Made by a program: the position numbers and the translations under genes. A model generated the notes under the pieces. It saw only the letters and a list, made by a program, of their open reading frames with translations. It was not told where the DNA came from and did not search any database. Source: Desulfosporosinus sp. FKB (GTDB lineage: Bacteria; Bacillota; Desulfitobacteriia; Desulfitobacteriales; Desulfitobacteriaceae). From it: a stretch of DNA of 64,000 nucleotides. Positions within the stretch are counted from its first letter, which is position 1; each line of letters starts with the position of its first letter. Location of the stretch: contig NZ_NADJ01000040.1 of assembly GCF_002196705.1 (NCBI RefSeq), forward strand, positions 124,001-188,000, given 5' to 3'. This document shows, piece by piece, positions 17,895 through 26,351 of the stretch.

Positions 17895-17950
17895 AAAAAA
17901 ATAAACCCACTTGGCATAAGGTGACTTTGTCACTGCTGCACAAGGGGGTT
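17895..17950 (-). terminator. Terminator of perR
   Basis: On the minus strand AACCCCCTTG pairs with CAAGTGGGTT around an inner GTGAC/GTCAC stem, then comes TA and seven T. It starts about 25 bases after the perR stop codon. Confidence 0.7.
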
Positions 17951-17975
17951 CATTGGTCGTTCATAGCGATCCTAA

Positions 17976-18404
17976 TCAGTTCAGCACCTCATCCTGGCGG
18001 CACTCCGGACAGACACCATAGAATTCCAGACGATGGCCAAGAATCACGAAGCCGGATTTTTCCTGAGCTTCCTGAGAAAGATCAATGAGGGGGCGATGAA
18101 AATCTACGACTTTACCACATTTTGAACAGACTATGTGGTAATGGTTATGAGGATTGCCGTCAAAGCGGCTTGACATATCCCCGTAAGACAATTCTAAAAG
18201 ATGTCCATGAACTTTAAGCATGTTCAATGTATTATAAATGGTCCCTAAACTCACACCTGGAAACTTCGCCTTGACATGATGATAAATCTCATCGGCAGTG
18301 GGATGAGTCGTAGTACCAAGGAGAAATTCCAAAATTGCCTGCCTCTGAGGTGTAAAGCGGACACCTTTATCTTTTAGTTGTTTAAGAATTTCTATCGCAT
18401 CCAA
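17976..18404 (-). CDS. perR: PerR-type peroxide-sensing Fur-family repressor
   Basis: The 142-residue product has the Fur N-terminal winged helix (RFTPQRQAILEFLL, VSLGTIYNTLNML) and a dimerisation domain with two structural CxxC zinc pairs (C93/C96 and C132/C135). Residues equivalent to the regulatory metal site of Bacillus PerR are all present: H34, D82, H88, H90 and D101. The Asp in the SSRFDGNPHNHYHI segment distinguishes PerR from Fur (which has Glu) and Zur. PerR senses peroxide by metal-catalysed His oxidation. A palindrome overlaps its promoter, suggesting autoregulation. Confidence 0.88.
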   Translation of the reverse strand: MDAIEILKQLKDKGVRFTPQRQAILEFLLGTTTHPTADEIYHHVKAKFPGVSLGTIYNTLNMLKVHGHLLELSYGDMSSRFDGNPHNHYHIVCSKCGKVVDFHRPLIDLSQEAQEKSGFVILGHRLEFYGVCPECRQDEVLN

Positions 18405-18445
18405 AGAGAAAACCCCCTTTCCCGTGTAATTTAAAATGACTTTTA

Positions 18446-18479
18446 ATTAGATTTTAAACTAATGTAAGTTGTTTGTCAA
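18446..18479 (-). promoter_or_regulatory. perR promoter with overlapping Fur/PerR-like palindrome
   Basis: On the minus strand TTGACA (18479-18474) and TAAAAT (18456-18451) are separated by 17 bases, a near-consensus sigma-A promoter about 45 bases before perR. The -10 is embedded in ATTAGTTTAAAATCTAAT (18463-18446), an imperfect palindrome with five matching outer bases on each side, AT-rich like the TTATAAT-N-ATTATAA PerR box. Confidence 0.75.
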
Positions 18480-18481
18480 TG

Positions 18482-18509
18482 AAAAAGGAGAGTTATAACT
18501 CTCCTTTTT
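18482..18509. terminator. Perfect 28-base palindrome, terminator of the ferredoxin gene
   Basis: AAAAAGGAGAGTTA and its exact inverse form a fully self-complementary 28-mer, with T-runs on both strands, 25 bases past the ferredoxin stop codon. The perR -35 starts three bases beyond it, so it insulates perR from ferredoxin transcription. Confidence 0.88.
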
Positions 18510-18533
18510 GAGATCCTTCAATCGTGCTGTCAA

Positions 18534-18704
18534 TTAAGCTGGATTTGGTGCTTCAACAGGACAAACACTCGCACAAGAACCGCAGTCAATGCAGAGATCT
18601 GCATTAATAACGTATCGATCTTCGCCTTCGCTAATAGCTGAAACTGGGCATTCCCCTTCACAAGCACCACAACTGATACAATCGGTACTAATAACATATG
18701 CCAT
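18534..18704 (-). CDS. 2[4Fe-4S] ferredoxin, clostridial type
   Basis: This 56-residue gene encodes MAYVISTDCISCGACEGECP followed by a second CIDCGSCASVCPVE motif. The two CxxCxxCxxxCP sets each bind one [4Fe-4S] cluster, as in small clostridial ferredoxins that carry low-potential electrons in anaerobic metabolism. The ATG has AAGGGGATG seven bases upstream. It is monocistronic, with its own promoter at 18740-18768 and a perfect palindromic terminator. Its place just before perR may reflect the oxygen sensitivity of such clusters. Confidence 0.95.
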   Translation of the reverse strand: MAYVISTDCISCGACEGECPVSAISEGEDRYVINADLCIDCGSCASVCPVEAPNPA

Positions 18705-18739
18705 GAATAAACATCCCCTTTTTCTCCAACTTCAAAGTC

Positions 18740-18768
18740 AATATACCAAAGCTTAGGAAAAAAGGCAA
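18740..18768 (-). promoter_or_regulatory. Ferredoxin promoter
   Basis: On the minus strand TTGCCT (18768-18763) and TATATT (18745-18740) are separated by 17 bases, a good sigma-A promoter about 36 bases before the ferredoxin start. Confidence 0.7.
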
Positions 18769-18813
18769 GCATAAAAACGATGTTTCAGGGCATGATGTAT
18801 AATTTAGCCCGAA

Positions 18814-18969
18814 TTATAGATCACGTTCCGGCCTATAAGGCACCTGGTATAATCGGCGCATACAATGTGAGCAATAAGGTAGGACACGATTACTCACATG
18901 ATTTCTTCGAAAAAGTACATGTTCCAAATCTTCATGTTCAAAACCGCAGGCTCTACATTTTTCTAACAT
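18814..18969 (-). CDS. Small zinc-ribbon-like protein
   Basis: The 51-residue product carries two Cys pairs, CRACG near the start and CSHCM near residue 35, a typical spacing for a small zinc-binding fold, in a basic sequence (FRRNHVSNRV, RRLYQVPYRPERDL). I do not recognise a named family. The ATG at 18969 has GAGGGA upstream and is preferred over the frame's first ATG at 19011, which has no ribosome site. It lies 85 bases after the CoxE-like gene and may be the last gene of the MoxR/CoxE transcript. Confidence 0.65.
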   Translation of the reverse strand: MLEKCRACGFEHEDLEHVLFRRNHVSNRVLPYCSHCMRRLYQVPYRPERDL

Positions 18970-19053
18970 TTTTCTTCCCTCACTTTGTGTAATTGAGAAC
19001 AAATAGTTCATATATAGTATGCTCTGTTTGCTCTCAGAATAAACACTCCCAGC

Positions 19054-20406
19054 CTAGAATTGTTGCTTCAAAATTTGAGTTAAATGGCTTAGGGTGTAGC
19101 ATTCATACATTTGACAGCTCGGCAGAAATGCTTGAACAAAAGGAGTCTCCTGCCAACGTCGTTTAGGAAGAGTATTCAGCCAGAGAACTTCATGAACATG
19201 GCGCCGAATCTGTTCTAATAAAGCCGCCGCCTTTTCTCCTTCTAAGGTTTGACCGTCACTGACAATGATTAAGAGTGTTTGTTTCGCCAGAGCTGCCGGA
19301 AAGGCCTGTTGCAGAGTCAGCAAAGCATTGGCAAAATTTGTCCCTCCGCCCCATTCTTTTCCCGAAATTTTCAGGGTTTCCTTAACCATTTCCTCAAATG
19401 TCTGCTCTTTTTTTAATTGTCCTGATAAAGGAATGAGAGCTTCGCCAAAAGCAAAAGTTTTAATCCCCTTGACGACTTCAGAAAGTCCATAAATAAATTG
19501 CCAAATAAACTCGGTATATTTGAGCATAGACCCCGAAATATCACAAAGCAAAACAATTTTAAGTCGTGCCCTGCGCCGGGAGCGGTAACTCCGTTCCACG
19601 AGCACTCCGCCATAACGCAGATTTTTGCGCAGCGTTGCCCGCATCTCCACCCCCCCGCGCCTGTGATCAGCACGATAGCGCCTTGTAACCTGGGTGGCAA
19701 GACGCTGACTGAGACGGCGAATCAGGCGTGTCACTTCCGGCCATTCTTCTGGGGATATTTTTTTTAAGTCCCGGCTTAAGACATCTGCTTCGCGTTCCCG
19801 CAGTGCCCGTTCAACTTCTGACAATAAAGCATCAGTTGAACCCGGCGAAAGAATCGGATCGTCCTCATTTAACCGTTTGCGCCAATATTCCAAAGAACCG
19901 CGCAAAACCCGTTCAACCATAGGCTGATATGTATGATCAACGGGGATCCCGCTTTTTGTCCCCTGTGCTGACTTATCCAGAAAATCCTTTATTCGCTGTT
20001 TATCGTTCTCAGGCAGGCTTGCATAAACAGCCCTCTGTTCTTCCGTAATCTCCAACTCATTTCCCTGAAAACGCAAATCCTGCCTTGCCTGCTCCAACTG
20101 TCCCTGCCATTGGCTGGCTTTTTCTGCCGTTTCCTTCTGCCACACTTCCTTTTGCTCCTTACTGGCAAAATAGGCCCGAAAGGCTTCTTGGAACGAGGGG
20201 ATATATCGGGCATCTTTAACAAGGGTTGCCTGCAATACCGCTTCAACCTTGTTCTTATCTGCCATCCCCAGTATCGTTAATCCTTGCGCAGCATCAGAAA
20301 TCTCCGAAGGGCTGATCTTTAAGCCAACAGAGCGTAATAATTGGGCAAATTCAACCAAATGGCGGTCTAATTCACTCACTCTCTCAGGATTGTTTTCCAT
20401 GAGCAT
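19054..20406 (-). CDS. VWA-domain CoxE-like protein
   Basis: The 450-residue product has a helical, charged N-terminal half and a C-terminal von Willebrand factor A domain with a MIDAS motif, LLCDISGSM (D289), and later GGGTNFANAL and IVSDGQTLEG. CoxE-type VWA proteins work with MoxR AAA ATPases to insert or activate metal cofactors or remodel complexes. Here the MoxR gene lies directly upstream and overlaps by 23 bases, so the pair is clearly a unit. No carbon-monoxide-dehydrogenase or methanol-dehydrogenase target is near, and the client is unknown. Confidence 0.85.
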   Translation of the reverse strand: MLMENNPERVSELDRHLVEFAQLLRSVGLKISPSEISDAAQGLTILGMADKNKVEAVLQATLVKDARYIPSFQEAFRAYFASKEQKEVWQKETAEKASQWQGQLEQARQDLRFQGNELEITEEQRAVYASLPENDKQRIKDFLDKSAQGTKSGIPVDHTYQPMVERVLRGSLEYWRKRLNEDDPILSPGSTDALLSEVERALREREADVLSRDLKKISPEEWPEVTRLIRRLSQRLATQVTRRYRADHRRGGVEMRATLRKNLRYGGVLVERSYRSRRRARLKIVLLCDISGSMLKYTEFIWQFIYGLSEVVKGIKTFAFGEALIPLSGQLKKEQTFEEMVKETLKISGKEWGGGTNFANALLTLQQAFPAALAKQTLLIIVSDGQTLEGEKAAALLEQIRRHVHEVLWLNTLPKRRWQETPFVQAFLPSCQMYECYTLSHLTQILKQQF

Positions 20407-21301
20407 GCCTTTCCTCTTGTCCCAGTTTGCTCGCTTCGAAGAGAAGGCGTTCCGCCCCCATTTCGCGATAAAACAAGTCTACATCGTCTTGACTTTTTAA
20501 TAACAAGGTCAAGGTTGCCTCCACCCAGGCAGGATCCAAATCGTTTTTTCCCATAACCAGCAGAGCCTTAGCCCAATCCATCGTTTCCGAAACTGAAGGC
20601 ACCTTATTTAAGGAGAGCCTGCCCCGCAAAATATGAACGGCGCGAGCCACTTCTAAAGCCAAGCGTTCCGGCAAATCCGCAACCTTTTTACGCAAAATTC
20701 GAACTTCTTTGTTGACAGATGGGGGCTCTACATTAAGAAAAATACATCGCCGCTTTAGCCCATCGGAAAGATCTCTTTCCCCGTTGGAGGTTAAAACAAC
20801 GATCGGGGGTTCTTGAGCCCTGATTGTTCCCATCTCGGGGATGGTCACCTGGAATTCCCCTAATAATTCAAAGAGAAACGCCTCGAATTCAGAATCTGTC
20901 TTATCGATTTCATCAACTAACAAGACACTTTTTTCGGGATTGACAAGGGCTTGCAGCAATGGCCGAGGAAGCAGATAATCCGAAGAAAAAAGGTCTTCCT
21001 CCTTTAACTTATCCTGACTCATCTGAATTTTCAAAAGTTGCCTTTGATAATTCCATTCATAAAGTGCTTTCGTTTCATCTAACCCTTCATAACACTGTAA
21101 ACGAATCAAAGGCGCCCCAAAAACCTGGCTGAGAACTTTAGCAATCTCTGTCTTGCCAACTCCCGCCGGTCCGGAGATCAAAAGAGGCTTGCCTAACTCC
21201 GTGGCTAAAAAGGCCGTAAGGGCGATCCGATCATCCCGCTCTGTAATATAGCCTATTTCCTCCAAAGCATCTTCAAACTGATCAAGGGTCATCCTGTTCA
21301 T
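20384..21301 (-). CDS. MoxR-family AAA+ ATPase
   Basis: The 305-residue product has a Walker A GPAGVGKT (44-51), a Walker B in SVLLVDEIDK (about 125-134), a sensor-1 Asn in VVLTSNGERDLSD, and an arginine-finger region LKRRCIF, all typical of MoxR ATPases. These act with VWA partners as chaperones for complex assembly or cofactor insertion. It overlaps the CoxE-like VWA gene downstream. The closest functional analogy is the CoxD/CoxE pair, but the substrate is not indicated by neighbouring genes. Confidence 0.88.
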   Translation of the reverse strand: MNRMTLDQFEDALEEIGYITERDDRIALTAFLATELGKPLLISGPAGVGKTEIAKVLSQVFGAPLIRLQCYEGLDETKALYEWNYQRQLLKIQMSQDKLKEEDLFSSDYLLPRPLLQALVNPEKSVLLVDEIDKTDSEFEAFLFELLGEFQVTIPEMGTIRAQEPPIVVLTSNGERDLSDGLKRRCIFLNVEPPSVNKEVRILRKKVADLPERLALEVARAVHILRGRLSLNKVPSVSETMDWAKALLVMGKNDLDPAWVEATLTLLLKSQDDVDLFYREMGAERLLFEASKLGQEERHAHGKQS

Positions 21302-21329
21302 AGTCCTCCCCCTTTCACATTTCCTAAAA

Positions 21330-22466
21330 TCATGTTCTCAATTCATGAACCACGCTCTCATACACCTTCTCATACTCCGAGACCGCCCGCTCCACCGGGA
21401 ATGTCTCTCTTGCCCAGCGAACAGCTTGTTGAGAAAATGTTCTGTATCGAGCTTCATCAGTCAGCAGCTCCACGACCGCTTCACTCATTCCTTGAATATC
21501 TCCTGCCTTCTTCAGGAAGCCCGTTTTCCCATGCCGGACAACTTCCGGTAATCCACCGACTCTGCTGGCAACGACGGGAACTCCGCATGCCATTGCTTCA
21601 AGTGCTGCTAACCCGAAGCTTTCTTGTTCCGAAGGAAGCAGAAAGATATCGACCATCTGGAGAATCTCATGAACGCTTTCCTGCTTGCCTAAAAATTGGA
21701 CCTTGTCTTCTAAACCCAGTCTCAGCACCTCTCGTTCTACCCGGCTCATCTCAGGCCCATCTCCTACCAGCAATAAACGACAATCTACCCTCCTCTCAAC
21801 CCGAGCAAAAATATAGACAACGTCAACCACGCGTTTTACCTCTCGGAAGTTGGAAATATGGGCTAAAATCTTCTCGCCTTGAGGAGCAAAATACTGTCCG
21901 CATCGTCGCGTTGAACTGCTTAAAGGACGATAAACTTTGGGATCAATGAAATTAGGAATTACTTGGATTCCTTGATCTGTTTTTCCAAACGTCTTTTCTG
22001 TTTCCAAAGCTAGAGCGTGAGAAACAGAGGTCAGGCGGTCACTCACCTTTAAGGCTAAGCGTGTTAATTTAAAAAACTCTTCATAGGCTCCGACCAAGGT
22101 GACATCCGTTCCATGCAGTGTCGTAACCAATGGCAGCGGCTTCGCCATCATTTGCACAGCTAAATAAGCACTGATACTGTGAGGAATTGCATAATGGGCG
22201 TGAATAATATCCAACTCTGCATAATTGGCGACATCAACAATTTTATTGGCCAGCAGCAGGGTATAAGGTGCCGTTTTAAACAAAGGATAACTTACCTCAG
22301 TTACCTCATGAAAAAAAAGCTGCTCATGATAGCGATGTAAGCGAAAAGGGCGAGACGAAGAGATAAAGTGGACTTCATGACCTCGCTCACCCAATGCATA
22401 GCCGAGCTCAGCAGCGACAACACCGCTTCCTCCATAACTCGGGTAACAAACCATTCCAATTTTCAT
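21330..22466 (-). CDS. bshA: BshA, N-acetyl-alpha-D-glucosaminyl L-malate synthase
   Basis: BshA is a GT4 retaining glycosyltransferase that joins UDP-GlcNAc and L-malate, the first step to bacillithiol. The approximately 378-residue product begins MKIGMVCYPSYGGSGVVA, has HEVHFISSSRPFRL, IIHAHYAIPHSISAYL, the GT4 donor-site LPSEQESFGLAALEAMACGVPVV (in part) and an EVVRHGKTG loop. This N-terminal pattern is specific to BshA within GT4. The ATG at 22466 has GGGTG seven bases upstream; a TTG two codons earlier is less likely. The pathway's last enzyme, BshC, is in this window at 35380; BshB was not found. Confidence 0.9.
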   Translation of the reverse strand: MKIGMVCYPSYGGSGVVAAELGYALGERGHEVHFISSSRPFRLHRYHEQLFFHEVTEVSYPLFKTAPYTLLLANKIVDVANYAELDIIHAHYAIPHSISAYLAVQMMAKPLPLVTTLHGTDVTLVGAYEEFFKLTRLALKVSDRLTSVSHALALETEKTFGKTDQGIQVIPNFIDPKVYRPLSSSTRRCGQYFAPQGEKILAHISNFREVKRVVDVVYIFARVERRVDCRLLLVGDGPEMSRVEREVLRLGLEDKVQFLGKQESVHEILQMVDIFLLPSEQESFGLAALEAMACGVPVVASRVGGLPEVVRHGKTGFLKKAGDIQGMSEAVVELLTDEARYRTFSQQAVRWARETFPVERAVSEYEKVYESVVHELRT

Positions 22467-22526
22467 TCTCAAGCACCCACTTCGAATCTGGCATAGTCTT
22501 TGTCAAACCAGCCAAGAGGCCGCCTT

Positions 22527-22886
22527 TCAGGAATTCATATCCTCAAAGCCGATAGGCATGGCATCCTGAATGGCCTCTCCGATGATGTTCTGGATATCAT
22601 TAACCATTCGTGACACTTCAAATTCAGCCTCCAAATATTCCCTCGCTGCCGGATTAATGCTCACCAGACTATATAAACGTTCAAGCTCTTGCTGTTTTTC
22701 CTCGCTGACTTCTTGTTCCAACATTTGCGCCTCACGTATCTCCCACTGTTTTAATTGAAATTCACGAACCATCTTATGATTATTAGCATCACTCATAACC
22801 TTTGCTTTTGATTTGTGAAACTGCTTGAATTCAGCTGATTCTTTAAGTGTACGGGCCAATTCGTGAGCCAAATCATGTGCCGCCAT
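22527..22886 (-). CDS. YlbF/YmcA-family protein
   Basis: This 119-residue all-helical cytoplasmic protein begins AAHDLAHELARTLKESAEFKQF and is rich in Glu, Gln and Lys with no Cys. It matches the YlbF/YmcA family. In Bacillus those proteins form a complex with YaaT that affects RNase Y, biofilm, competence and sporulation; in other Firmicutes their role is less clear. It is probably in one transcript with the 233-residue orphan upstream (82-base gap) and bshA downstream (60-base gap). Confidence 0.8.
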   Translation of the reverse strand: MAAHDLAHELARTLKESAEFKQFHKSKAKVMSDANNHKMVREFQLKQWEIREAQMLEQEVSEEKQQELERLYSLVSINPAAREYLEAEFEVSRMVNDIQNIIGEAIQDAMPIGFEDMNS

Positions 22887-22968
22887 TTCTTAACCCCTCT
22901 TTCCCTCTTTATCTAAATGATTGTCAATATTATATAAAAATTTGCGGTTTGAAACAAATAGTAAGTTT

Positions 22969-23670
22969 TTAAATTGACGAGCTATGAAAGACGAGTTTTG
23001 CTAAGAGCTCAAATGCTTGCAAACGACTGTAAGCCAAAAAATCCTGCCATTGTTCCCTGCTGATTAGCCAAGGGCAATGAACCGCTTTCCAGCTTGCAAA
23101 CCCTAAGGGATTTCCGCCATACATTTTCTCCAAGCGACGCTGCGATAGACTAATGATTCCCTGTGCATGACAATTAACTGTAATGGGTTCAAGGCAGAGA
23201 ACAGGCTCTTCTTCATAGGTAACAAGCAAGGAAAACTTAGTAAGTTGTTGGATGCCCACCTTTTCTCGTTGAACGTCATCTTCCAGCGGAACAGGATCCG
23301 GCCGCAGAACTCCTCCGATTTTCTCCCAAAACGCTCGTTCATCGAGGCTTTGGATAGAGGCACAAACTCCGACGGCGCCCATCTGACCGGCGAAACGAAC
23401 GACAAAACGGGCAAAATCGTAATCGACCGTATCTTTCAGCTCTAAGCCGTCTAAAAGCACCAGGCGTTCTGCCCTCCGCAAGGTCAACGCTCCGACCCCT
23501 TCTTCTCCCATATGAACCACATTATATCCCAGCGACCTGCAAATTTCCGGCTTCAACCCTGTTCCTTTTTCTGTCAGAAACGCCCCCAGAGCTAACGCCC
23601 AATCTTCCAGGCCCTCTTCATTCCAATCCGATGAAGAATCAATTTCTATTTCCATCCAAGGCATAGACAC
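22969..23670 (-). CDS. Unrecognised 233-residue protein
   Basis: I do not recognise this protein. It is soluble, acidic in its first third (EIEIDSSSDWNEEGLEDWA), with no signal peptide, membrane segment or obvious catalytic motif. Cys residues are scattered rather than paired. The central VDYDFARFVVRFAGQMGAVG segment looks like a buried helix. The GTG start has GGAG seven bases upstream. It is followed by the ylbF-like gene and then bshA, so it may be part of that operon. Confidence 0.6.
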   Translation of the reverse strand: MSMPWMEIEIDSSSDWNEEGLEDWALALGAFLTEKGTGLKPEICRSLGYNVVHMGEEGVGALTLRRAERLVLLDGLELKDTVDYDFARFVVRFAGQMGAVGVCASIQSLDERAFWEKIGGVLRPDPVPLEDDVQREKVGIQQLTKFSLLVTYEEEPVLCLEPITVNCHAQGIISLSQRRLEKMYGGNPLGFASWKAVHCPWLISREQWQDFLAYSRLQAFELLAKLVFHSSSI

Positions 23671-23746
23671 AACACCTCTCCTTTACCAAAACACTAACAC
23701 TTGGTAGTGTTGCACCGTTAAGGAGAGTCTATGCCCAAAAAGGCAA

Positions 23747-24238
23747 TTAGCGCAGTCGTTCAAGCAGTGTCCAGGCACGGGCTTGAAAATTATAAAACAA
23801 CAACCAGATTATTGCAAAATCTGAAGGAGGAACCTGGATTTTAGAGGCATATACTTCAAAATCAACCATGTGAAAAACCGGAGAAACTACTCGAATCAAA
23901 AGAGCCAGGGGATTTTCGTGACTATACCCTTTTGCCTTCTCACTTTTTTGTTCAAGAAGGACATTGAGGCGTCTAATATATTCTTCAATATATTCAGGTG
24001 AGTGACTTTGAGCATGGGATCTGCCAAAGACAGCTCTCGCCTCATCGGAATCGTAAAAAAGGTGCGTTACTTCAACTCCCAAACGACTTCCATTCCGTTG
24101 ATTCTCGATGACGATATCCGGTCTGTCAGCATGCTTAATAATCTTATAGTCTTTTCCTTGCTGACTGTTTAAGAGAGCTACCAAGGCCTGAGCGGCACCC
24201 TCCTCAATCAGCCATTTTTCGTTAAGCGGATATGACAA
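23747..24238 (-). CDS. Unrecognised protein with PD-(D/E)xK nuclease-like core
   Basis: The 163-residue product has an N-terminal Glu in EEGAAQALVALL, then RPDIVIENQRNGSRLGVEVT, which resembles the core of PD-(D/E)xK nuclease folds (Asp, then Glu-x-x), although the usual Lys is replaced by Thr. No helicase or methylase partner is next to it. It lies 12 bases past the PHP phosphatase gene. A nuclease-like fold is a tentative inference from a short motif only, and activity may be lost. Confidence 0.5.
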   Translation of the reverse strand: MSYPLNEKWLIEEGAAQALVALLNSQQGKDYKIIKHADRPDIVIENQRNGSRLGVEVTHLFYDSDEARAVFGRSHAQSHSPEYIEEYIRRLNVLLEQKSEKAKGYSHENPLALLIRVVSPVFHMVDFEVYASKIQVPPSDFAIIWLLFYNFQARAWTLLERLR

Positions 24239-24250
24239 GGCTCCTCCCCC

Positions 24251-25012
24251 TTATGACAAGGTATAGGTAAGTTTTTCAAAACCTCTGAACCCTATGACTG
24301 TTGACACCCCAATTTGACGCAGCATAAGAATCGCTTCATCAATGTCTCGGCCGACAACTTCCGCGCTATGAGCATCAGAACCTAAGGTAACGCTGATTCC
24401 TCGCCGCTTGATTTCTTCCAGCAGCCGTTTCTCCGGATAAAATTCCCGGACAGGTTTATATCTTCCATTGGTATTTATTTCTAAAACCAGGCCCTTTTCA
24501 GCAACCGCCGTTAACGCTTCATCGGCAAGGGCTAAAATATCCGTAGTTGGCCGCACTCCAAAAATTTTAATCAGATCGAAATGGCCGATTGTTGTAAATA
24601 GCCCGCTTTGAGCCGCCTTGGTCACGAGGTCAAAATAATCCCGATAGAGTTTATCCGCCTCTTGCTGATGATGCTTCGGCTCTTCTTCCGGAACATCAAA
24701 AGCCCAACCCGCAATTTCATGAACAGACCCTATGACAAAATCGAAGGGAAACTGGCGCAAGAGGTTTTGAATTCTCTCTTCTTCCCTTAGCCGATAGTCA
24801 GCTTCCAGACCAATTCGAACCTTCAGATGCGGGTACTCCTCGGCTACCTCTCGGATCAGGGGGAAATTCATTTGCTCCCAATAATAATCATGATCGGCAA
24901 ATCCGATTTCCTTTAGCCCTTTGCGGGAAGCCTCCTCTAAAAAGGCCCGAATGTTTTGCCGATTGGCCTCACGGTCTTCGTGCCCCAGAAGATGAACATG
25001 TAAATCCAACAT
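24251..25012 (-). CDS. PHP-domain phosphoesterase (HisJ-like)
   Basis: The 253-residue product carries the full PHP metal set: DLHVH at the N-terminus, FADHD near residue 40, GLEADY, GSVHEI, GHFDLI and a late GSDAHS. These His, Asp and Glu residues bind a trinuclear metal site that hydrolyses phosphate esters. The family includes histidinol phosphatase HisJ and other phosphoesterases. No histidine-biosynthesis gene is nearby, so histidinol phosphate is only a possible substrate. Confidence 0.85.
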   Translation of the reverse strand: MLDLHVHLLGHEDREANRQNIRAFLEEASRKGLKEIGFADHDYYWEQMNFPLIREVAEEYPHLKVRIGLEADYRLREEERIQNLLRQFPFDFVIGSVHEIAGWAFDVPEEEPKHHQQEADKLYRDYFDLVTKAAQSGLFTTIGHFDLIKIFGVRPTTDILALADEALTAVAEKGLVLEINTNGRYKPVREFYPEKRLLEEIKRRGISVTLGSDAHSAEVVGRDIDEAILMLRQIGVSTVIGFRGFEKLTYTLS

Positions 25013-25031
25013 CTCTTTTAAACCCCTCTCT

Positions 25032-26351
25032 CTATAATTTCTGCACCCCGGTCCTTACCACGAGGTATGGATGCAGGCTCAAATCAGAACGTCCTAACCT
25101 AGTCGTGGCTGCGGCCAGATCCCTGAAGAAATTTCCTGATAATTTAACATCAACGCGTCCAACAATCTCTCCCTTAATAATTCGCAAGCTATGGGGAGCG
25201 CTGAGAGAATACGATCCCGCCACAGCATCTTGAGTATGTAAACCAAGGACTGATAAAATCAAAACACCGTCCTCAATAGTACTTAGAATCTTATTCCAAG
25301 TTTCCTCAACGGTATGCCGAAGATATAGCCCTGCAGCCCCGTGAGGCAGCCCTGTCGGTTTCAAACCCCAACGAAGGGCATCTTTTACCCGCAGAAAAGG
25401 CGTTTGCAGCTTTCCTTCTTGCACCAAAGTAGTTTGAACGGCCGGCACTCCCTCAGAAGTAACCATGTAGGAGCCTATTTCAAGCGGCTGAAGGGGATCA
25501 ATCGTCAGAGAGAACTGGGGATGAAAGACTTCTTTGTGTGTTTCGAAATTTTCCTTGGAAAAGGCTCCCTGCCCTTCGATGACTCGTTCTCCAGAGAAAT
25601 TAGGCACGATAAACTGTCCCAAAAGTTCCTCAGTCATGGCCGGAGCAAAAATCACCTGAGTCTCAGGATTAACAGCAGACGCTTCTCCAGCCAGGGCTTC
25701 ATAGCGTTTCACCGTCTGTGCCCATAACTTTTTTTGTTCTTCCGGAAGAATAAGTCTGCGTTTGGCAAAGCCGCCCCCAACTAAACTGTCAAAGGAAAAC
25801 CAAGACACAAATTGAGATTGTTGATACGTCACCGCCAGGCCTGTAGAGGTTCGGACATTGCGATATCCCCATGCAGCTTGGATGCTGCCTTGAACTTTGG
25901 CCCTATCCGGTTTTTCCTCAAGCCACTGCTTGGCTAGATCAAATATAACGTCATCATCACCCTCGATAATTTCCCGGACAATTCTGTCTTCAACGGCCAC
26001 GAGAGGTAACGGTTCGGGGGCAGGAATATGGGAAGCTTCTGGGTCCGTGTAAGCAGCTTGCTTCCACTGCTGCATTTTCTGCTCCCAAAATTCTGCCGTA
26101 CTCTGAGGCTGGAGCTGGACTATAGCCTCGCTGCAAGTTCCATCTGCCCAGACTAAGAAAACCTCTCCGCTTTCCTTCTGCCGATAGCTTGGAGGGGTAT
26201 ATACTCCTCCAGGAGAATTATCTTTAATCCCCAAAGAGACAACTTGTGATTCATTGACTAAAAGGCGCCATGCGGATAAACGCAAATTCTCGTCCTTCGG
26301 GGCCTGTTGACAGCGATAAAAAAGATCCTCTAATTGCGCAACGAGTTTCAT
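25032..26351 (-). CDS. TldE/PmbA-like metalloprotease-family subunit
   Basis: This 439-residue protein is the non-catalytic-type partner of TldD. It has no HExxxH motif, but shows TldE-family features in the C-terminal half such as KDALRWGLKPTGLPHGAAG and SGNFFRDLAAATTRLG. TldD/TldE form heterodimeric proteases that cleave small or unfolded peptides, for example in processing of microcins or quinohemoprotein-like substrates. It overlaps the end of tldD by four bases. The N-terminal 200 residues diverge from Escherichia PmbA. Confidence 0.8.
   Translation of the reverse strand: MKLVAQLEDLFYRCQQAPKDENLRLSAWRLLVNESQVVSLGIKDNSPGGVYTPPSYRQKESGEVFLVWADGTCSEAIVQLQPQSTAEFWEQKMQQWKQAAYTDPEASHIPAPEPLPLVAVEDRIVREIIEGDDDVIFDLAKQWLEEKPDRAKVQGSIQAAWGYRNVRTSTGLAVTYQQSQFVSWFSFDSLVGGGFAKRRLILPEEQKKLWAQTVKRYEALAGEASAVNPETQVIFAPAMTEELLGQFIVPNFSGERVIEGQGAFSKENFETHKEVFHPQFSLTIDPLQPLEIGSYMVTSEGVPAVQTTLVQEGKLQTPFLRVKDALRWGLKPTGLPHGAAGLYLRHTVEETWNKILSTIEDGVLILSVLGLHTQDAVAGSYSLSAPHSLRIIKGEIVGRVDVKLSGNFFRDLAAATTRLGRSDLSLHPYLVVRTGVQKL

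Noticed and set aside
18530-18772. 80-codon minus-strand frame over the ferredoxin gene
   Set aside because: Frame-shifted shadow; the ferredoxin frame at 18534-18704 has all eight cluster Cys and a proper ribosome site.
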